DNA of 22,045 nt from an uncultured Lachnospiraceae bacterium (GCA_910587895.1 CAJUOE010000092.1:1-22045); one strand, 5' to 3'. Positions 6,752 to 15,532 are shown, numbered from the stretch's first letter. The notes: generated by a model not told the origin, from the sequence alone. Numbers and translations: made by a program.

Positions 6752-8188
6752 ATGTATGATGTAGTAATTATCGGGGCTGGCGTATCGGGAGCGGTTTCAG
6801 CGAGGGAACTTTCCAGGTACAAGCTGAACGTGTGCGTGGTGGAAAAGGAAGAGGATGTCTGCTGTGGAACGTCAAAGGCGAACAGCGCCATTGTACATGC
6901 CGGTTACGATGCAGCAACCGGTTCTTTGATGGCAAAACTCAACGTAGAGGGCAACCAGATGATGGAGGAGCTCTCGAAAGAACTGGATTTTCATTTTAAG
7001 AAGAACGGTTCCCTGGTCGTATGTCTTCATGAGGAGGAGATGCCCGGGTTAAAGGAACTTTATGACAGGGGTGTGGCAAACGGGGTCAAAGATTTGCGTA
7101 TTATCGACAGGGAAGAACTTGTAAAACTGGAGCCGAATATTGCGGACGAGGCAGTAGCAGCGCTGTACGCGCCTACCGGCGGGATTGTGTGTCCGTTCGG
7201 CATGAACATCGCTTTTGCAGAAAATGCAGCCACGAACGGCGTGGAATTTAAGTTTGATACGGAAGTTACCGGATTTGAGAAGAAAGAAAACGCCTGGATT
7301 GTAAAAACCAGCCAGGGTGACATTGAGACAAAATATGTCGTAAATGCAGCAGGCGTCTATGCAGATAAATTTCATAATATGGTCAGTGAAGACAAGATCC
7401 ACATTACACCACGGCGCGGAGACTATTGCCTGTTGGATCGTTCCACAGAAGGATTCGTCACACATACGATTTTCCAGCTCCCCAGCAAGTTTGGAAAGGG
7501 CGTGCTCGTGACGCCGACCGTCCACGGCAATACGCTTGTCGGACCGACCGCGATTGACATTGAAGAAAAAGAGGGAACCAATACCACGCAGGAGGGAATC
7601 GACGAACTGATCAAAAAGGCTGGAACTACGGTGAAAGGACTGCCTATCCGCCAGGTTATCACCTCCTTTGCGGGACTGCGCGCACATGAGGATGGACATG
7701 AATTCCAGATTGGCGAACTGAAAGACGCCAAAGGCTTTATCGACTGTGCGGGAATCGAATCACCGGGACTTACCAGCGCTCCGGCAATCGGCAAGATGGT
7801 AGCGGAGATTTTGAAAGGCCTCACAGGAGCCGAGGAAAAACCTGATTTTGTGGCAACGAGAAAAGGCATCCTTGATCCGAAGACCTTAAGCAATGAGGAA
7901 CGTGCAAAACTGATTAAGGAGAAACCGGCATATGGAAATATCATCTGCCGTTGTGAGATGATTACGGAAGGCGAGATTATCGACGCCATCAACCGTCCGC
8001 TGGGCGCAAAATCCTTAGACGGCGTAAAACGAAGGACCAGGGCGGGAATGGGACGATGCCAGTCAGGATTCTGTTCCCCCAGAACAATTGAAATCCTTGC
8101 AAGAGAACGTGGGGTGGATCCGGCAGAGATTACAAAATCCGGTGGAAACTCCAAGATTATCGTAGGAATCAACAAAGACAGAATATAG
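6752..8188 (+). CDS. Anaerobic glycerol-3-phosphate dehydrogenase, GlpA-like FAD/2Fe-2S subunit
   Basis: A 478-residue DAO-fold flavoprotein with a dinucleotide motif G-A-G-V-S-G at residues 8-13 and a C-terminal BFD-like [2Fe-2S] domain with Cys at 399, 401, 436 and 441 (ICRC and GRCQSGFC). In clostridia, this gene followed by an FAD/NAD oxidoreductase and a DUF1667 protein forms an anaerobic system thought to oxidise glycerol-3-phosphate to dihydroxyacetone phosphate. The neighbouring glpP, glpK and glpF support that substrate strongly. GAAAGG precedes the ATG. The 272-base gap upstream holds structured RNA and could allow separate control. Often annotated glpA, but it is shorter than the enterobacterial subunit. 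Confidence 0.88.
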   Translation: MYDVVIIGAGVSGAVSARELSRYKLNVCVVEKEEDVCCGTSKANSAIVHAGYDAATGSLMAKLNVEGNQMMEELSKELDFHFKKNGSLVVCLHEEEMPGLKELYDRGVANGVKDLRIIDREELVKLEPNIADEAVAALYAPTGGIVCPFGMNIAFAENAATNGVEFKFDTEVTGFEKKENAWIVKTSQGDIETKYVVNAAGVYADKFHNMVSEDKIHITPRRGDYCLLDRSTEGFVTHTIFQLPSKFGKGVLVTPTVHGNTLVGPTAIDIEEKEGTNTTQEGIDELIKKAGTTVKGLPIRQVITSFAGLRAHEDGHEFQIGELKDAKGFIDCAGIESPGLTSAPAIGKMVAEILKGLTGAEEKPDFVATRKGILDPKTLSNEERAKLIKEKPAYGNIICRCEMITEGEIIDAINRPLGAKSLDGVKRRTRAGMGRCQSGFCSPRTIEILARERGVDPAEITKSGGNSKIIVGINKDRI

Positions 8189-8208
8189 TCGGAAAGCGAG
8201 GAAAAATT

Positions 8209-9480
8209 ATGTTAAATTATGACATTGTTATTGTAGGCGGCGGTCCGGCAGGATTGGCAGCGGCGGTATCTGCAAAAAGAAACGGTATAGAGTCCATTCT
8301 CGTACTGGAGCGTGACAAAGAGCTTGGGGGAATCTTAAACCAGTGCATCCACAATGGTTTCGGACTTCACACATTTAAGGAAGAGCTCACAGGGCCGGAG
8401 TATGCCGGAAGGTTTATTGAGCAGTTAGAGGAAGAAAAGATTGAATATAAACTAAATACCATGGTTATGGATATCTCGGAAAACAAGGTAGTCACAGCCA
8501 TGAACCGTGAGGAGGGCATGTTTGAGATTCAGGCAAAAGCAGTCATTCTCGCCATGGGCTGCCGCGAGCGTTCCAGAGGAGCCCTCAATATACCAGGGTA
8601 TCGTCCGGCAGGCGTTTATTCCGCCGGCACGGCGCAGCGCCTTGTAAATATGGAAGGCTATATGCCCGGGCGTGAGGTGGTAATTCTCGGATCCGGCGAT
8701 ATCGGACTTATCATGGCAAGAAGAATGACCTTAGAGGGAGCCAAGGTAAAAGTAGTGGCGGAGCTTCTTCCCTACTCCGGAGGGCTGAAACGTAATATCG
8801 TGCAGTGCCTGGACGATTTCGGAATCCCTCTCAAACTGAGCCATACGGTGGTGGACATTGACGGCAAGGAGCGCGTAGAGGGCGTGACGATTGCGCAGGT
8901 GGACGAGAACAAAAGGCCGATTCCGGGAACGGAAGAGCATTATACGTGCGACACGCTGCTTTTGTCCTGCGGCCTGATTCCTGAAAATGAAATTTCCAGT
9001 GGACTCGGCGTGGAGATGAACCCGGTTACTTCGGGGCCTGTGGTAAATGAATGCCTGGAGACGAATATTGAGGGCGTGTTTGCCTGCGGCAATGTACTTC
9101 ATGTACACGACCTTGTGGATTTCGTTTCCGAGGAGGCAAAGGCGGCAGGAAAACATGCGGCGGAATACATTGCAAACGGTGCGAAACATAAAGATTCCAA
9201 GGCCAAGGATGTTCCGATTATTGCCACGGAGGGCGCGCGTTACACGGTTCCAAAGACGATCAACCCGGAGCGGATGGATGAGAAACATATCGTGCGTTTC
9301 CGCGTGGGCGACGTATACAAGAATTGTTATGTGTCCGTATACCTGAATGATACACGTGTGATTCACAGGAAACGCCCCGTGGTTGCACCCGGAGAGATGG
9401 AAGAAGTGGTATTGAAGAAAGAAGAATTGGCGGCATTTCCGGATTTGTCCCAGATTACTGTGAAAATAGAGGAGGCGTAA
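8209..9480 (+). CDS. FAD/NAD-dependent oxidoreductase, partner of the GlpA-like dehydrogenase
   Basis: A 423-residue pyridine-nucleotide-disulfide-type flavoprotein. The FAD loop GGGPAG is at residues 10-15, and a second nucleotide-binding loop (GSGDIG in VVILGSGDIGLIMARR) lies near the middle, followed by the C-terminal FAD-contacting GVFACGNVLHVHD. It begins 20 bases after the preceding gene. In this arrangement it probably passes electrons from the flavin/Fe-S dehydrogenase to NAD or another carrier, replacing the GlpB/GlpC route. The exact electron acceptor cannot be read from sequence. Confidence 0.85.
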   Translation: MLNYDIVIVGGGPAGLAAAVSAKRNGIESILVLERDKELGGILNQCIHNGFGLHTFKEELTGPEYAGRFIEQLEEEKIEYKLNTMVMDISENKVVTAMNREEGMFEIQAKAVILAMGCRERSRGALNIPGYRPAGVYSAGTAQRLVNMEGYMPGREVVILGSGDIGLIMARRMTLEGAKVKVVAELLPYSGGLKRNIVQCLDDFGIPLKLSHTVVDIDGKERVEGVTIAQVDENKRPIPGTEEHYTCDTLLLSCGLIPENEISSGLGVEMNPVTSGPVVNECLETNIEGVFACGNVLHVHDLVDFVSEEAKAAGKHAAEYIANGAKHKDSKAKDVPIIATEGARYTVPKTINPERMDEKHIVRFRVGDVYKNCYVSVYLNDTRVIHRKRPVVAPGEMEEVVLKKEELAAFPDLSQITVKIEEA

Positions 9481-9483
9481 AAT

Positions 9484-9843
9484 ATGGAAACAAGAGAATT
9501 GATTTGTATCGGCTGTCCGATGGGATGTCCTCTGAAAGTGGAAATGAATAACGGTGAAGTCTCCAGTGTGACCGGAAATACCTGCAAACGCGGAGATGAT
9601 TATGCGAGAAAAGAAGTGACCAATCCGACCAGAATCGTCACAAGTTCCGTGATCGTGGAAGGCGGCAGCCTTGCGGCAGTATCGGTTAAGACGAAGGAAG
9701 ATATTCCCAAAGGCAAGATTTTTGACATCATGAAAGCCTTAAAAGGCGTGAAAGTACAGGCTCCGGTTCATATCGGAGACGTGATAATCAGCAACGTGGC
9801 AGACACCGGCGTGGATATCATCGCCACGAAAGACGTAATCTAA
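9484..9843 (+). CDS. DUF1667 Cys-rich redox protein of the glycerol-3-phosphate oxidation operon
   Basis: A 119-residue protein starting 4 bases after the upstream stop. The N-terminus has C8-x2-C11-x3-C15 and C34 (ICIGCPMGCPLKV and NTCKRG), a pattern resembling the [4Fe-4S] site at the N-terminus of molybdopterin oxidoreductases. DUF1667 proteins regularly follow this pair of flavoproteins in clostridia, and I take it to be the small Fe-S electron-transfer subunit. That role is inference from context; the family call is confident. A terminator follows directly. Confidence 0.85.
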   Translation: METRELICIGCPMGCPLKVEMNNGEVSSVTGNTCKRGDDYARKEVTNPTRIVTSSVIVEGGSLAAVSVKTKEDIPKGKIFDIMKALKGVKVQAPVHIGDVIISNVADTGVDIIATKDVI

Positions 9844-9865
9844 AAAGCAAATATCAGTCACAGAC

Positions 9866-9904
9866 ATTCCCCCTGCTACATAGGATAGAGCAGGGGGAAT
9901 TTTT
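9866..9904 (+). terminator. Strong intrinsic terminator of the glycerol operon
   Basis: ATTCCCCCTGCT (9866-9877) pairs perfectly with AGCAGGGGGAAT (9889-9900), followed by TTTT. It ends the run of genes from glpP. Confidence 0.93.
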
Positions 9905-9924
9905 GCGTTGCAGGGGGGATGTAT

Positions 9925-10185
9925 ATGGAAAGAAACGTCATGCGTCTGTGTGAGCTGCGGGAAAAGGAAGTCATCAATATCTGTAATTGCGAATGCCTGG
10001 GGTTTGTGATAGACGTTGAGATTGATATCTGCACCGGTATGGTTCTCGCCCTGATTATTCCGGGCTGTGCGAAATGGTGTTGTTTTTTTGGCAGAGGAAA
10101 TGAGATTATCATTCCGTGGAAACATGTGGTAAAAATCGGCCCTGATATCATCCTCGTGGAGCTGCCGGAGCCGAGAGGAAAATAA
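9925..10185 (+). CDS. YlmC/YmxH-family PRC-barrel sporulation protein
   Basis: An 86-residue PRC-barrel-like protein with the family pattern MRLCELREKEVINI, LGFVIDVEID, and the C-terminal IPWKHVVKIGPDIILVEL. The family is found in spore-forming Firmicutes and linked to sporulation, but its biochemical role is unclear. The start at 9925 was chosen because GGGGGG sits at proper spacing; the ATG at 9919 is too close to it. A third ATG, six residues later in the longer frame, would give the shorter family-like start MRLCEL. It appears to be a single-gene unit behind the glp terminator. Confidence 0.85.
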   Translation: MERNVMRLCELREKEVINICNCECLGFVIDVEIDICTGMVLALIIPGCAKWCCFFGRGNEIIIPWKHVVKIGPDIILVELPEPRGK

Positions 10186-10285
10186 GGAAAAAACGGAATT
10201 GGAAGAATGTATTTTTTGAAGAAAGAAGTTTCTTATTTTGTGAATAGATAATATCAAAAATACCATACTAAAAGTATATTTTGCC

Positions 10286-10339
10286 GTAACAGCCGGATGT
10301 TCAGAAACCGTTTTATGCGGGTATGGACATAGCTGTTAC
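10286..10339. repeat. Inverted repeat upstream of the maltodextrin operon
   Basis: GTAACAGC (10286-10293) and GCTGTTAC (10332-10339) are exact inverted copies 38 bases apart, about 30 bases before the binding-protein start. They could be a leader RNA stem or paired operator half-sites. Confidence 0.45.
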
Positions 10340-10368
10340 AGATTATTATGCGTTTAGGAGGATGATTC

Positions 10369-11793
10369 ATGAAAAAGAAACTGGTATCAGTTCTGCTGAT
10401 TGCGGCATTGACGGTGGCTGCGGCTGCCGGCTGCGGAAACAGGGATAACAATGGGAATACAGAGGACAAAGGAAATGCGTCAGAGCAGGGAAATGAGAAC
10501 GCTGGAAATGACAATGTTGCGGATAATGACGACGCGGACGACAACGATCTGATACAGGAGGTCTCCGGTTCTGTATATTATTTGAATTTTAAGCCGGAAC
10601 AGGCACAGCAATGGAAAGACCTTGCGGAGGAATACAGTGATGAGACAGGGATTCCGGTAACCATCGAGACGGCTGCGTCCGGAACGTATGAGTCCACGCT
10701 GAAGTCGGAGATGGCAAAGTCGCAGGCGCCCACATTGTTTCAGGTGAACGGACCTGCGGGGCTTGCATCCTGGAAAGATTACTGCTATGACCTCAAAGAC
10801 AGTGCGGTTTATAAGAATTTAAAAAGTGATGATTTCGCACTGATTAGCGATGATGGACAGGTACAGGGCGTTGCCTATGTGATTGAAACGTACGGTTTGA
10901 TTTATAATAAGGAAATCCTTGAGGATTACTGTGAGACAAGCGGGGCGAAAATCAAGGACGTTTCCGAGATTAACAGTTTTGCAAAACTGAAGGAAGTCGC
11001 GGACGATATGCAGGCGAAAAAGGACGAGCTTGGAATCAAAGGCGTGTTTGCCTCGGCGGGTATGGATTCTTCCTCCGACTGGCGGTACAAGACCCATCTG
11101 GCAAATCTGCCGATTTATTTCGAGTACAAAGATGATAACCTTGACACAACGGACGCCATCAAGGGAACGTATCTCGACGCTTATAAGAAAATGTGGGATT
11201 TGTATATCACGGACTCCACGGTGGAGCCGACGATGCTGTCCGGCATGACCGGAGAAGATGCGGCGGCGGAATTTGCCATGGGTGAGGCTGTATTTTACCA
11301 GAACGGCACATGGGCATACAATGACATTGCCGGAAATGACGTGGACGATGAAGATATGGGAATGCTTCCTATCTATATTGGCGTTGGCGACGAACAGAAT
11401 CAGGGACTCTGTACGGGGTCTGAAAATTACTGGTGCGTCAACAAGAATGCCTCCCAGGACGATATCGACGCAACATTGCATTTCATGGAGTGGGTCATCA
11501 CCAGTGACCGGGGACGCGAGACGTTCCGGGATGAGATGGGATTTGTGACGCCGTTTGAAACGTTTACCGAGGAATATCAGCCGGAGAATCCGCTTGTGGC
11601 TGCGGCAAACGAATATATTGACAATGGAAAGACGTCAATTCCCTGGGTGTTCTCAACGATACCGTCCGAGGGCTGGAAAAACGGCGTGGGAAGTGCGCTG
11701 CTTGAATATGCGCAGGGAACCGGAGACTGGGAAGCGGTGAAGAAAGCATTTATTGAAGGCTGGGAGTCGGAGTACCGTGCGGTAAATGAATAG
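10369..11793 (+). CDS. Maltodextrin-type ABC transporter solute-binding lipoprotein
   Basis: A 474-residue extracellular binding protein (family 1, MalE-like). A basic hydrophobic signal ends in lipobox A-A-G-C22, so it is lipid-anchored at Cys22. A low-complexity Asn/Asp/Glu/Gly-rich linker runs to about residue 60, followed by the binding fold. The C-terminal stretch GYxx-type IPWVFSTIPSEGWKNGVG is usual for sugar-binding proteins. It captures oligosaccharide outside the cell and delivers it to the two permeases encoded next. Maltodextrin is inferred from malQ downstream. AGGAGG lies before the ATG. Confidence 0.88.
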   Translation: MKKKLVSVLLIAALTVAAAAGCGNRDNNGNTEDKGNASEQGNENAGNDNVADNDDADDNDLIQEVSGSVYYLNFKPEQAQQWKDLAEEYSDETGIPVTIETAASGTYESTLKSEMAKSQAPTLFQVNGPAGLASWKDYCYDLKDSAVYKNLKSDDFALISDDGQVQGVAYVIETYGLIYNKEILEDYCETSGAKIKDVSEINSFAKLKEVADDMQAKKDELGIKGVFASAGMDSSSDWRYKTHLANLPIYFEYKDDNLDTTDAIKGTYLDAYKKMWDLYITDSTVEPTMLSGMTGEDAAAEFAMGEAVFYQNGTWAYNDIAGNDVDDEDMGMLPIYIGVGDEQNQGLCTGSENYWCVNKNASQDDIDATLHFMEWVITSDRGRETFRDEMGFVTPFETFTEEYQPENPLVAAANEYIDNGKTSIPWVFSTIPSEGWKNGVGSALLEYAQGTGDWEAVKKAFIEGWESEYRAVNE

Positions 11794-11826
11794 CAGGAAA
11801 GCAGAACGAATGGAGGGAGGCAACGT

Positions 11827-12669
11827 ATGCAAAAATCATTGAAACGATATTTTCCTGTCTTTGTATTTCCCACGCTGGCGGCCTTTACAATTGGATTTTT
11901 TATTCCCTTTGTCATGGGTATCTATCTTTCTTTTTGTAAATTCACGACCGTGACGGATGCAAGGTTTATCGGATTGGGAAATTATCTGAAAGTATTTGCG
12001 GACAGGACCTTTCTCCATTCGCTCTGGTATACAGTCGCCTTTACGGTCGTATCGGTGGCGCTCATCAATGTGCTGGCATTTGCCGTGGCAATGCTTTTGA
12101 CAAAAGGGATTAAGGGGACAAACCTGTTCCGTACGGTGTTTTTCATGCCAAATCTGATTGGCGGAATTGTGTTGGGCTATATCTGGCAGCTTTTGCTGAA
12201 CGGGATTCTGGCACAGTACCAAAAGACCCTCACCTACAATTCAGCCTATGGATTCTGGGGGCTGGTCATTCTGATGTGCTGGCAGCAGATTGGGTATATG
12301 ATGATCATCTATATTTCCGGCATCCAGAATATCCCGGGAGAGCTGATTGAGGCGGCGAAGATAGACGGAGCCAGGCCGGCGCAGATTTTATTCCATGTGA
12401 CAATTCCCATGGTGATGCCGTCGATAACCATCTGTACCTTTTTGACGTTGACAAATGGATTCAAGCTTTTTGACCAGAATCTTGCCCTGACGAACGGCGA
12501 GCCCTCAAGGATGTCGGAGCTTTTGGCGCTGAATATCTTTAACACTTTCTATGGAAGGACAGGATATGAGGGCGTCGGGCAGGCGAAAGCGGTCGTGTTC
12601 TTTATTCTGGTGGCGATTATCGCCATCGTTCAGATTCGATTGACGAGGACGAAGGAGGTACAGCAGTAA
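11827..12669 (+). CDS. Maltodextrin-type ABC transporter permease (MalF-like)
   Basis: A 280-residue inner-membrane permease with about six helices and the EAA loop that docks the ATPase (EAAKIDGARPAQILFHVTIP, starting at residue 175). It is much shorter than enterobacterial MalF, as is normal in Gram-positive sugar importers. It begins 33 bases after the binding-protein gene with GGAGGG upstream, and its stop codon overlaps the start of the next gene, so the two are translationally coupled. Confidence 0.9.
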   Translation: MQKSLKRYFPVFVFPTLAAFTIGFFIPFVMGIYLSFCKFTTVTDARFIGLGNYLKVFADRTFLHSLWYTVAFTVVSVALINVLAFAVAMLLTKGIKGTNLFRTVFFMPNLIGGIVLGYIWQLLLNGILAQYQKTLTYNSAYGFWGLVILMCWQQIGYMMIIYISGIQNIPGELIEAAKIDGARPAQILFHVTIPMVMPSITICTFLTLTNGFKLFDQNLALTNGEPSRMSELLALNIFNTFYGRTGYEGVGQAKAVVFFILVAIIAIVQIRLTRTKEVQQ

Positions 12670-13508
12670 TGGAAGAAAAAAAGGTAAAACATGGGTGGCT
12701 CTTGACGCTGTTTTTCAGCCTTCTGACCCTGGCATGGGTATTCCCGATACTGCTGGTTGTCGTCAATTCATTTAAGAAAAAGGTCTATATCAGCCGCAGG
12801 CCGTTTGAGATACCGTTCGGCAAGATGTTTGTGGAGCTGGAAAATTATGTGCGGGGAATGGAGAAAATCAAATTCTTCGATGCATTGAAAAATTCCCTCT
12901 TTATCACGATTTGTTCCGTGGCAGTGATTATATTGTGTACTTCGATGTGTGCCTGGTATATATCCAGGGTTAAGTCCGTATTTTCCACGTCCATGTACTA
13001 TTTATGCCTGTTTTCGATGATTGTGCCATTCCAGATGGTGATGTTTACGCTCTCAAAATTGGCAAACATGTTGCATTTATACAGCCCAATTGGTATTATA
13101 TTAGTATATCTGGGATTTGGCGCCGGACTTTCGGTATTCATGTTTTGTGGATTTGTAAGGGGAATTCCGCTGGAAATTGAGGAGGCAGCCATGATTGACG
13201 GCTGCACGCCGATTCAGACTTTTTTCCATGTAGTGTTTCCAATTTTAAAACCTACCTGCATCACGGTGGCAATTTTGCAGACGATGTGGATCTGGAATGA
13301 TTATCTCCTGCCGTACCTGGTGCTGGACATCAAGCGGTGGAAGACGATTCCCATTGCCATCCAGTACCTGAAAGGCGGATATGGTTCCGTGGACATGGGC
13401 GCCATGATGGCGATGCTGGTATTGGCCATAATCCCCATTATCATCTTTTATATGTTCTGCCAGAAATACATTATAAAAGGCGTCGTGGCAGGCGCAGTAA
13501 AAGGATAG
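12669..13508 (+). CDS. Maltodextrin-type ABC transporter permease (MalG-like)
   Basis: A 279-residue partner permease with six predicted helices and an EAA loop EEAAMIDGCTPIQTFFHVVF (from residue 171). The start overlaps the previous stop (TAATG), giving fixed stoichiometry. No ATPase gene follows; Firmicutes importers of this kind usually borrow a shared MsmX/MsmK-type ATPase from elsewhere, which is my inference here. A hairpin and tandem palindromic repeats directly follow the stop codon. Confidence 0.9.
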   Translation: MEEKKVKHGWLLTLFFSLLTLAWVFPILLVVVNSFKKKVYISRRPFEIPFGKMFVELENYVRGMEKIKFFDALKNSLFITICSVAVIILCTSMCAWYISRVKSVFSTSMYYLCLFSMIVPFQMVMFTLSKLANMLHLYSPIGIILVYLGFGAGLSVFMFCGFVRGIPLEIEEAAMIDGCTPIQTFFHVVFPILKPTCITVAILQTMWIWNDYLLPYLVLDIKRWKTIPIAIQYLKGGYGSVDMGAMMAMLVLAIIPIIIFYMFCQKYIIKGVVAGAVKG

Positions 13509-13509
13509 A

Positions 13510-13551
13510 GGAGGAAGGCAAATGCGCAGCATTTCTGGAATGCCTTCCTCC
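13510..13551 (+). other. Long hairpin after the MalG-like gene
   Basis: GGAGGAAGGCA (13510-13520) pairs exactly with TGCCTTCCTCC (13541-13551), and AAATGC/GCATTT form a second small stem inside. No T-run follows. It may protect the upstream mRNA or be part of a dispersed palindromic element. Confidence 0.65.
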
Positions 13552-13631
13552 GACATGGCAGGTGACGCAGTGCGTCGCGTGCCGGTACATCCGACATGGC
13601 AGGTGGCGCACTGCGTCGCGTGCCGATACAT
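13550..13631 (+). repeat. Two tandem 41-bp palindromic repeats between malG-like and malQ
   Basis: Units at 13550-13590 and 13591-13631 are 38/41 identical. Each contains an internal dyad (GGCAGG..GACGCA against TGCGTCGCGTGCC) able to form a hairpin. Of the three differences, one sits at the dyad centre and one turns a pair into G-U, so folding is kept. They resemble REP-like elements. Confidence 0.75.
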
Positions 13632-13654
13632 ATTGATTAGGAGGTATGCGCATC

Positions 13655-15241
13655 ATGCGTGGTAGTGGAATTTTAATGCACATTTCTTCCCTGCCCTCCC
13701 CCTATGGAATTGGAACCATGGGGGCGGAGGCGAGGAAGTTCGTAGATTTTCTTGTAAAGGCGGGGCAGAAGTATTGGCAGGTCTTGCCGGTCTGTCCGAC
13801 CAGTTATGGGGATTCGCCCTATCAGTCTTTTTCGAGTTTTGCCGGGAATCCTTATTTCATTGATTTGGACATCCTCTGTGACGAGGGGCTCTTAACCGCG
13901 AAGGAATGTAAGTCGTATAAGTGGGGCATGTCTGTGACGCAGGTCGATTACAATCTGCTCTATGAGAACCGTTATCCGCTGTTACATAAGGCGTTTGAGC
14001 GGTTTATAAAGAAAATTCCCGGCGAATATGTGCTGTTTTGTGAGGAGCAGGCGGACTGGCTGAACGATTATGCATTGTTCATGGCGCTGAAAGACATACA
14101 TGACGGCGTGTCATGGAATGAATGGGAGCCGAAACTCAAGCTGCGCGAGAAAGCCGCTATAGACATGGCGAAGAAGGAATATGAGAAGGAAATGGAATTC
14201 TATAAGATGATCCAGTATCTGTTCTACCGCCAGTGGAAATCGCTGAAACAGTATGCGAATGACAAGGGCGTCTCTATCATCGGGGACGTACCGATTTACG
14301 TGGCGATGGACAGCGCCGATGTGTGGGCGGAGCCGGGGCAGTTCTACCTTGATAAGAAATTGCAGCCGATAGACGTGGCGGGCTGCCCCCCGGACGCATT
14401 TTCCGAGGATGGACAGCTGTGGGGCAATCCGCTGTTCCGCTGGGACGTGATGAAAAAGGACGGCTACCGCTGGTGGATCCGGCGGATAGAGAAGACCTCC
14501 AAGCTGTTTGACGTTATCCGTATCGACCATTTCCGTGGATTTGATTCCTACTATGCGATTCCGTTTGGGGATAAGACTGCACGGAATGGCGAATGGCGCG
14601 AGGGCCCGGGGCTTGATTTGTTCCATGCAATTGAGAAGAAGCTTGGGAAACTTCAGGTGATTGCGGAAGATTTGGGATTCCTTACGGATTCTGTGCGCAA
14701 AATGCTTGCGGATTCCGGCTATCCGGGCATGAAACTTTTGCAGTTTGCATTTGATGCGCGGGAGGATGGGGATTACCTGCCCCATAATTTTACGGAAAAT
14801 TCCGTGGCTTATGCGGGAACGCATGACAACGATACGATTCTGGGATGGCTGAGAAATGCACCCAGGGAATGCCTGGCATTTGCCAAAGAGTACCTGAAAC
14901 TGGATCAGGCGGAAGGTTACCACTGGGGAATTATGCGCGGCGTGTGGTCCAGTGTCAGCGATACGGCAATCGTAACCATGCAGGATATTCTTGGCATCGG
15001 CAGTGAGGGCAGGATGAATACGCCGTCCACCCTGGGCGGGAACTGGATGTGGCGGATGCGGGCGGATGACCTGGACGACGCCCTGGCAGAGAAAGTCCGC
15101 AGGCAGGTGGAGTTGTATGGCAGGCTGCCGAAGGAGAAGGAAGAAGAGGCGGGTTTGGAGGAATTGAAGGAGGATGCATCTTATGACAATAGAAACCTTA
15201 AGAAACAGCGTACAGACCATCGCTGCGGAGTATCCTATTAA
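13655..15241 (+). CDS. malQ: 4-alpha-glucanotransferase (amylomaltase, GH77)
   Basis: A 528-residue GH77 enzyme that transfers maltosyl and longer alpha-1,4-glucan chains in the cytoplasm. The catalytic set is visible: nucleophile D291 in RIDHFRGFD, acid/base E338 in IAEDLG, and D391 in AGTHDNDT; the N-terminal SSLPSPYGIGTMG is also typical. The start at 13655 stands 9 bases after AGGAGG; the ATG at 13646 abuts it. The last 20 or so residues after the Glu-rich KEKEEEAGLEELKEDA look unlike the family and overlap the next gene by 59 bases, suggesting that the original stop was lost at a junction. Confidence 0.93.
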   Translation: MRGSGILMHISSLPSPYGIGTMGAEARKFVDFLVKAGQKYWQVLPVCPTSYGDSPYQSFSSFAGNPYFIDLDILCDEGLLTAKECKSYKWGMSVTQVDYNLLYENRYPLLHKAFERFIKKIPGEYVLFCEEQADWLNDYALFMALKDIHDGVSWNEWEPKLKLREKAAIDMAKKEYEKEMEFYKMIQYLFYRQWKSLKQYANDKGVSIIGDVPIYVAMDSADVWAEPGQFYLDKKLQPIDVAGCPPDAFSEDGQLWGNPLFRWDVMKKDGYRWWIRRIEKTSKLFDVIRIDHFRGFDSYYAIPFGDKTARNGEWREGPGLDLFHAIEKKLGKLQVIAEDLGFLTDSVRKMLADSGYPGMKLLQFAFDAREDGDYLPHNFTENSVAYAGTHDNDTILGWLRNAPRECLAFAKEYLKLDQAEGYHWGIMRGVWSSVSDTAIVTMQDILGIGSEGRMNTPSTLGGNWMWRMRADDLDDALAEKVRRQVELYGRLPKEKEEEAGLEELKEDASYDNRNLKKQRTDHRCGVSY

Positions 15242-15464
15242 AAAAGTGACGCTTTTTGGATCCAGAGCTGATGGAACCAGCCGTGAAGATAGTGATGTGG
15301 ATTTGATAATGGAATTTTCACTGCCTGTTTCTCTTCTTACGCTATCTATAATCAAGCTGAGACTTGAAGATATGTTAGAAGTAGGTGTAGACATTATTCA
15401 TGTGCCCATTGAAGAAACGGATTTTATTGAGGTTGGGAAGGTAGTAGAATTGTATGCAGCATAG
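15183..15464 (+). CDS. MNT-type minimal nucleotidyltransferase, no HEPN partner seen
   Basis: A 93-residue polymerase-beta-fold nucleotidyltransferase with GSRADGTSREDSDVDL (the GSxxxG...DxD site) and the third acidic residue in GVDIIHVP. MNT proteins usually act as antitoxins that AMPylate a HEPN toxin encoded beside them. Here no HEPN gene follows; the next gene is convergent. The start at 15183 has AAGGAGG at 9 bases, lying inside the malQ 3' end. It may be an orphan antitoxin or act on another target. A bidirectional terminator follows the stop. Confidence 0.85.
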   Translation: MTIETLRNSVQTIAAEYPIKKVTLFGSRADGTSREDSDVDLIMEFSLPVSLLTLSIIKLRLEDMLEVGVDIIHVPIEETDFIEVGKVVELYAA

Positions 15465-15477
15465 AGAAGATTTGAAG

Positions 15478-15504
15478 AAAGACACCCGTTTAGGGTGTCT
15501 TTTT
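15478..15504. terminator. Bidirectional terminator between convergent genes
   Basis: AAAGACACCC (15478-15487) pairs exactly with GGGTGTCTTT (15493-15502) around GTTTA, with T-runs outside on both strands. It serves the MNT gene (plus) and the three-gene operon (minus). Confidence 0.9.
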
Positions 15505-15532
15505 GGTTGCTGCATAAGTGGGATTTGGCAGT

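Noticed and set aside
7423..8175. 250-codon frame antisense to the GlpA-like gene
   Set aside because: The opposite strand encodes an intact flavoprotein with all motifs; the antisense product is Ser/Pro-rich noise.
10300..10325. Possible CcpA/LacI-type operator before the maltodextrin operon
   Set aside because: AAACCGTTTT has a central CG but does not match the CRE consensus well enough to claim.
14111..15394. 427-codon frame antisense to malQ
   Set aside because: It is a shadow of the GC-rich malQ gene; the sequence has no recognisable domain and no ribosome site.
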